Positions 32,253 through 35,056 of a stretch of 35,056 nt of DNA are shown here, piece by piece. Under the pieces are notes generated by a model that worked only from the letters and a program-made list of their open reading frames with translations, did no database searches and had not been told where the DNA came from. Source of the DNA: a bacterium (lineage in GTDB: Bacteria; Sysuimicrobiota; Sysuimicrobiia; Sysuimicrobiales; Humicultoraceae); assembly GCA_030018905.1 (NCBI GenBank), contig JASEHJ010000008.1, positions 1-35,056 of the forward strand, given 5' to 3'. Numbering within the stretch: the stretch's first letter is position 1; each line of letters starts with the position of its first letter. A program made the position numbers and the translations under genes.

Positions 32253-34073
32253 ATGCTGCCTTCCGACCGCCTGCGCGACAAGCTGATCGTGATGAACGGC
32301 AGGGGCACCCAGGTCTACCGGACCCTGGCCGGCGCCTACCGATTCGACCGGTTCGAGCTTCACCTGGACGCCATACACCCTGATCCCTCATCACCGTCCT
32401 GTTGGGCCCGCGTGCGCATGGACCAGGCCGAGGCCCAGGTCCCGCCTGCGCTATGGGAAAGCCCATCCGGCCGGTTGGCGGCGGAGGCCTTCCTGTCGCG
32501 CGCGGTGCACGAGGCCATAGGACACCATGTCCGCACCCGGTGGCAGGGGAAGGCAGCGCCCGTGGTGATCCATGCGGGCGGGGGGGAGATCCTGAGGCGC
32601 TCGTGCTGCACGGTCGGCGAGGAGTTCGTGGAGATCCGCCTTACGATTGGGCTCCCTGCCGAGGGACGCAAAGTGCTGGCCAAGATGGCACAAACGCTGC
32701 TCTTCGATGAGCTGCCCGCAGCGGTTCAGGCCGGCCTGGTGTGGGCGAACCTCGCCGCCGATGCCGGATTGCGCCACCGCGACGCGCTGGAAGACTACCT
32801 GGCCCTGCGGGAGGCCCTGGACGCGCTTGGGCTGGTAGCGTTCGTCGCCGACGGCTCGGTGTTGCCGAGGGAGGATGGACCGGGTGACCGACCGCTGCGT
32901 GGAGGTCGGGCCGTTGCCCTGCATGCTCCGGACGAACTGGCCGCTACGGTCACCCTGCCTCACCGTGGTGCGGTGCGCGGGCTGGGCATTCGCCGCGGCG
33001 TCACGGTGATCGCCGGAGGGACTTTCTCCGGGAAGTCCACCCTGCTGGCCGCGCTATCTGCCGGCGTGTATCCGCACGTCCCCGGGGATGGTCGCGAGCT
33101 TGTGGCCACGGTTCCGGACGCGGTGTGGATCCTCACCGAGCCCCTCAGGCGCGTCGAGCATGTGGACGTCAGCGCTTTTCTCCGGGGACTACCGCACCGT
33201 CCGGACGCGACCACGGTTTCGTTCGAACACGTGACAGGGACGGTCTCCATGGCCGTGGGAGTCGCGGAGGCCGTCGAGATCGGGTCCCGCATGCTGCTGT
33301 TCGATGAGGATGAGAGCACGGTTGCGTTCCTGGTACGGGATGCGGCGATGCAGCAGTTGGTCCCGGCGGAGCGCGACCCCGCGATCCCGCTTGTGGACCG
33401 CCTCCGGGCGCTGTGGGAAGTCCGTGGCGTCTCGTCGGTGATCGCCACCGGAAGTCTTGGGGAGTACCTCGACGTGGCGGATGAGGTAATCGTCATGGAA
33501 GGGTTTCAACCCCACGCGGCGACCGACCGTGCGCGCAGCATCGCTGCGGGATTCACCGGGCGTCGCACGTACATCAGCGGGGAGTTTGGCATGCCGATGC
33601 CGCGCTGTCCGCTGCCGCGGGGGTTTGGCGGGCTGCGGGGGCGCGGCCACCGAACCGAGCCGCGCGGCCATGCTGAGATCGGCATCGGGCGCGAAGCGAT
33701 CAGCACAGCAGCGCTCCGGCAGCTTGTGGGCGCGGGTCAGGCAAGTGCGGCCGGCGATGCGATCCTCTACGCACTGGCGAAGGGCTACGTGGACGGAAAC
33801 GCATCTGTGGCCGAGATCCTCGACCGCGTATTCGCGGATATCGAGGCGCACGGGCTGGGCGTGCTGGCAACTGAGGGGAGTCATGCCGGTGGCTACGCGC
33901 TGCCCAGGCGGCACGAGGTGGCGGCGGTGCTGAACCGGATGCGGGCCCTCCAGGTGCGAACGCGGCGGGTGATCCAAGAGGCGCCTCCCCCCGTTGCTTC
34001 CGAGGCAGATGAGGCAGATAAGGTTGAGCCGCCAGCAGGAGATCCGCCCCCGGCGGCGAATGAAACAGTTTAA
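32253..34073 (+). CDS. COG3044/PF09818 predicted ABC-class ATPase
   Basis: A 606-residue cytoplasmic protein of the family named 'predicted ATPase of the ABC class'. An N-terminal domain (residues 1-240) begins LRDKLIVMNGRGTQVYRTLAGAYRFDRFELHLDAI. GGTFSGKST near residue 255 is Walker A. LLFDEDESTVAFLVRDAAMQ near 350 is the family's modified Walker B; VTGTVSMAVGVAEA takes the place of the ABC signature. VSSVIATGSLGEYLDVADEVIVMEGF is the switch region. It ends with HAGGYALPRRHEVAAVLNRMRALQVR and an acidic, Pro-rich tail. A trypanosome relative, MRB1590, is an RNA-editing-associated protein; the bacterial role is unknown. GGGGGGA precedes the ATG. It lies 12 bp after the S41 gene. Confidence 0.92.
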   Translation: MLPSDRLRDKLIVMNGRGTQVYRTLAGAYRFDRFELHLDAIHPDPSSPSCWARVRMDQAEAQVPPALWESPSGRLAAEAFLSRAVHEAIGHHVRTRWQGKAAPVVIHAGGGEILRRSCCTVGEEFVEIRLTIGLPAEGRKVLAKMAQTLLFDELPAAVQAGLVWANLAADAGLRHRDALEDYLALREALDALGLVAFVADGSVLPREDGPGDRPLRGGRAVALHAPDELAATVTLPHRGAVRGLGIRRGVTVIAGGTFSGKSTLLAALSAGVYPHVPGDGRELVATVPDAVWILTEPLRRVEHVDVSAFLRGLPHRPDATTVSFEHVTGTVSMAVGVAEAVEIGSRMLLFDEDESTVAFLVRDAAMQQLVPAERDPAIPLVDRLRALWEVRGVSSVIATGSLGEYLDVADEVIVMEGFQPHAATDRARSIAAGFTGRRTYISGEFGMPMPRCPLPRGFGGLRGRGHRTEPRGHAEIGIGREAISTAALRQLVGAGQASAAGDAILYALAKGYVDGNASVAEILDRVFADIEAHGLGVLATEGSHAGGYALPRRHEVAAVLNRMRALQVRTRRVIQEAPPPVASEADEADKVEPPAGDPPPAANETV

Positions 34074-34080
34074 CCAGCCC

Positions 34081-34345
34081 GATGACCGGGACGAGTACGC
34101 GCCAGGCGGGCGCGCAGAGAGCTGCTAAGGTGGAAGGCAGCCGCCGCGCGGCGCGGAATGGACCCGTGAGGTGTGCGGTGAACGCGCGGGAGGCGCCGCA
34201 AGCGCAACCGCGTCACTAGTCGCACCGGTTGATTCGCCGTTAGCGGATCAGAGCGCTGCGGGTTCGCGCACAGCGATCCCCCGGAACTTGGGTGGTACCA
34301 CGGAGCCGGCCTCCGTCCCTCGACGGAGGCCGGCATTATTCTTCC
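34081..34345 (+). promoter_or_regulatory. Tryptophan-type T-box riboswitch
   Basis: This leader senses uncharged tRNA and controls transcription of the downstream TrpB2 gene. Stem I can be placed: CGGG/CCCG forms the lower helix. The specifier loop has ACGAGTA on its 5' side and GAATGGA on its 3' side, with upper helix CGCGCC (34098-34103)/GGCGCG (34150-34155). The codon just before the final A of the loop is UGG (34159-34161), so the sensed tRNA is tRNA-Trp. The hallmark AGAGAG (34116-34121) and a GCTGC/GCAGC distal hairpin follow. The T-box sequence AACTTGGGTGGTACCACGG is at 34285-34303. GGG/CCC plus ACGG/CCGT form the antiterminator, exclusive with the terminator. Confidence 0.93.
34305..34343 (+). 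terminator. T-box-controlled intrinsic terminator
   Basis: GCCGGCCTCCGTC (34305-34317) pairs perfectly over 13 bp with GACGGAGGCCGGC (34322-34334) around a CCTC loop, followed by ATTATTCTT. Its left arm overlaps the 3' strand of the T-box antiterminator, so the two structures cannot coexist. Confidence 0.93.
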
Positions 34346-34392
34346 CGTCGCGGCCTGGGGCCGGCGAGGGAAAACAACGAGGGGGTGTAGAG

Positions 34393-35056
34393 ATGGATTC
34401 CACCAAGATCTTGCTCGGCGAGGACGACGTGCCGAAGGCCTGGTACAACATCGCCGCGGACCTACCGGTGCCGCCGGCGGCGGTGCTCCACCCGGGGACC
34501 AGGCAGCCGATCGGCCCGGCAGATCTAGCGCCGTTGTTCCCGATGGAACTCATCATGCAGGAGGTCAGCACCGAGCGGGATATCGAGATCCCCAAACCGG
34601 TGCGCGACGTCTACCGCATGTGGCGGCCGACGCCTCTGTATCGGGCGCGGCGGCTGGAGGCGGCGCTCGACACGCCGGCCCGCATCTACTACAAGTACGA
34701 GGGCACCAGTCCGGCCGGTAGCCACAAGCCCAACACCGCGGTGGCGCAGGCCTTCTACAACAAGCAGGAGGGTGTGCGGCGGCTGGCCACCGAGACCGGC
34801 GCCGGCCAGTGGGGCAGCGCGCTGGCGCTGGCGTGTCGCATGTTCGGCCTCGACTGCACGGTGTACATGGTGCGCGTCTCCTACGACCAGAAGCCCTACC
34901 GCAAGCTGATGATGCAGACCTGGGGCGCGGATGTGCTCTCCAGCCCCACCGACCGCACCCATGCCGGCAGGGCGATCCTCGAGAAGACGCCGGATTCGCC
35001 CGGCAGCCTGGGCATCGCCATCAGCGAGGCGGTGGAAGACGCCGCGACCCATGACG
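34393..35056 (+). CDS. TrpB2-type tryptophan synthase beta chain, 5' part
   Basis: The first 221 residues of a PLP enzyme of the TrpB-like (TrpB2, TIGR01415) group, cut by the window edge; family members are about 440-450 residues. WYNIAADLP and the [23 protein letters not shown] segment mark TrpB2 rather than TrpB1. [17 protein letters not shown] contains the PLP-binding Lys (K112). [27 protein letters not shown] is the conserved catalytic-Glu region. The product would be tryptophan from indole and serine. The gene lies behind a Trp T-box and has GAGGGGGTG before the ATG. Whether trpA or other trp genes follow is not visible. Confidence 0.95.
   Translation, partial: MDSTKILLGEDDVPKAWYNIAADLPVPPAAVLHPGTRQPIGPADLAPLFPMELIMQEVSTERDIEIPKPVRDVYRMWRPTPLYRARRLEAALDTPARIYYKYEGTSPAGSHKPNTAVAQAFYNKQEGVRRLATETGAGQWGSALALACRMFGLDCTVYMVRVSYDQKPYRKLMMQTWGADVLSSPTDRTHAGRAILEKTPDSPGSLGIAISEAVEDAATHD

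Noticed and set aside
32253-34073. COG3044 protein as the missing ATPase of the peptide importers
   Set aside because: It has a large unrelated N-terminal domain and lacks the LSGGQ signature and Q-loop pattern of importer ATPases.

Overview
The window is a gene-dense stretch of bacterial chromosome, roughly two-thirds G+C by eye. Genes often overlap by 4-8 bp, GTG starts are common and most ribosome-binding sites are recognisable. I see no phage genes, transposases, CRISPR arrays or rRNA. Two clues bear on lineage. The tryptophan-type T-box riboswitch near the right edge is typical of Firmicutes, Actinobacteria, Chloroflexi and related Terrabacteria. Both peptide-binding proteins have signal peptides without a lipobox cysteine, which fits a cell with an outer membrane and periplasm. 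A high-GC diderm Terrabacteria lineage, for example an Armatimonadota/CSP1-3 (Sysuimicrobiota)-like bacterium, would fit. This is inference, not a demonstrated assignment.

Layout, left to right. (1) 1-820: the tail of a TIGR01777-family epimerase and a GYD-domain protein. (2) 1099-5536: a peptide ABC importer cassette (binding protein plus two permeases, no ATPase gene) followed by a succinylglutamate desuccinylase/aspartoacylase-family deacylase. (3) 9143-5523, minus strand: a ketopantoate-reductase-family oxidoreductase, an SDR and an M28-like peptidase in an overlapping operon with a potentially structured 5' leader. (4) 9307-9382: tRNA-Phe(GAA) with a clear promoter. (5) A minus-strand adenine-deaminase-family gene, divergent from a metallo-beta-lactamase-fold hydrolase. 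(6) 12018-14887: the three-gene proton-translocating NAD(P) transhydrogenase operon pntAA-pntAB-pntB. (7) Minus-strand leucyl aminopeptidase and ornithine-cyclodeaminase-family genes, divergent from two M20 peptidase/amidohydrolase genes, a membrane diguanylate cyclase and a COG2426 membrane protein. (8) 22017-25950: a second ATPase-less peptide importer cassette followed by S-adenosylmethionine decarboxylase. (9) 25990-28598: AEC and MFS transporters, facing a small minus-strand operon of YggT and a stand-alone Lrp/AsnC ligand-binding domain. (10) 28803-34073: an alanyl-tRNA editing protein, CcdA, an exported S41 protease-like protein and a COG3044 ABC-class ATPase. (11) 34081-34345: a Trp T-box leader controlling a TrpB2-type tryptophan synthase beta gene that runs off the window.

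The common theme is uptake and breakdown of peptides and modified amino acids: two importers, M14-like, M28, M17 and two M20 hydrolases, an OCD-family enzyme and an adenine-deaminase-family enzyme. Housekeeping genes (transhydrogenase, tRNA-Phe, AlaX, SpeH, TrpB2) are interspersed. The most informative regulatory element is the T-box, in which the stem I specifier loop, AGAGAG element, T-box sequence, antiterminator and terminator can all be placed. I did not find a strong candidate for a wholly new multi-gene system. The best leads are the ATPase-less importer cassettes, the two hydrolases that lack expected catalytic residues, the structured leader upstream of the reductase-SDR-peptidase operon and the unusual T-box discriminator base.
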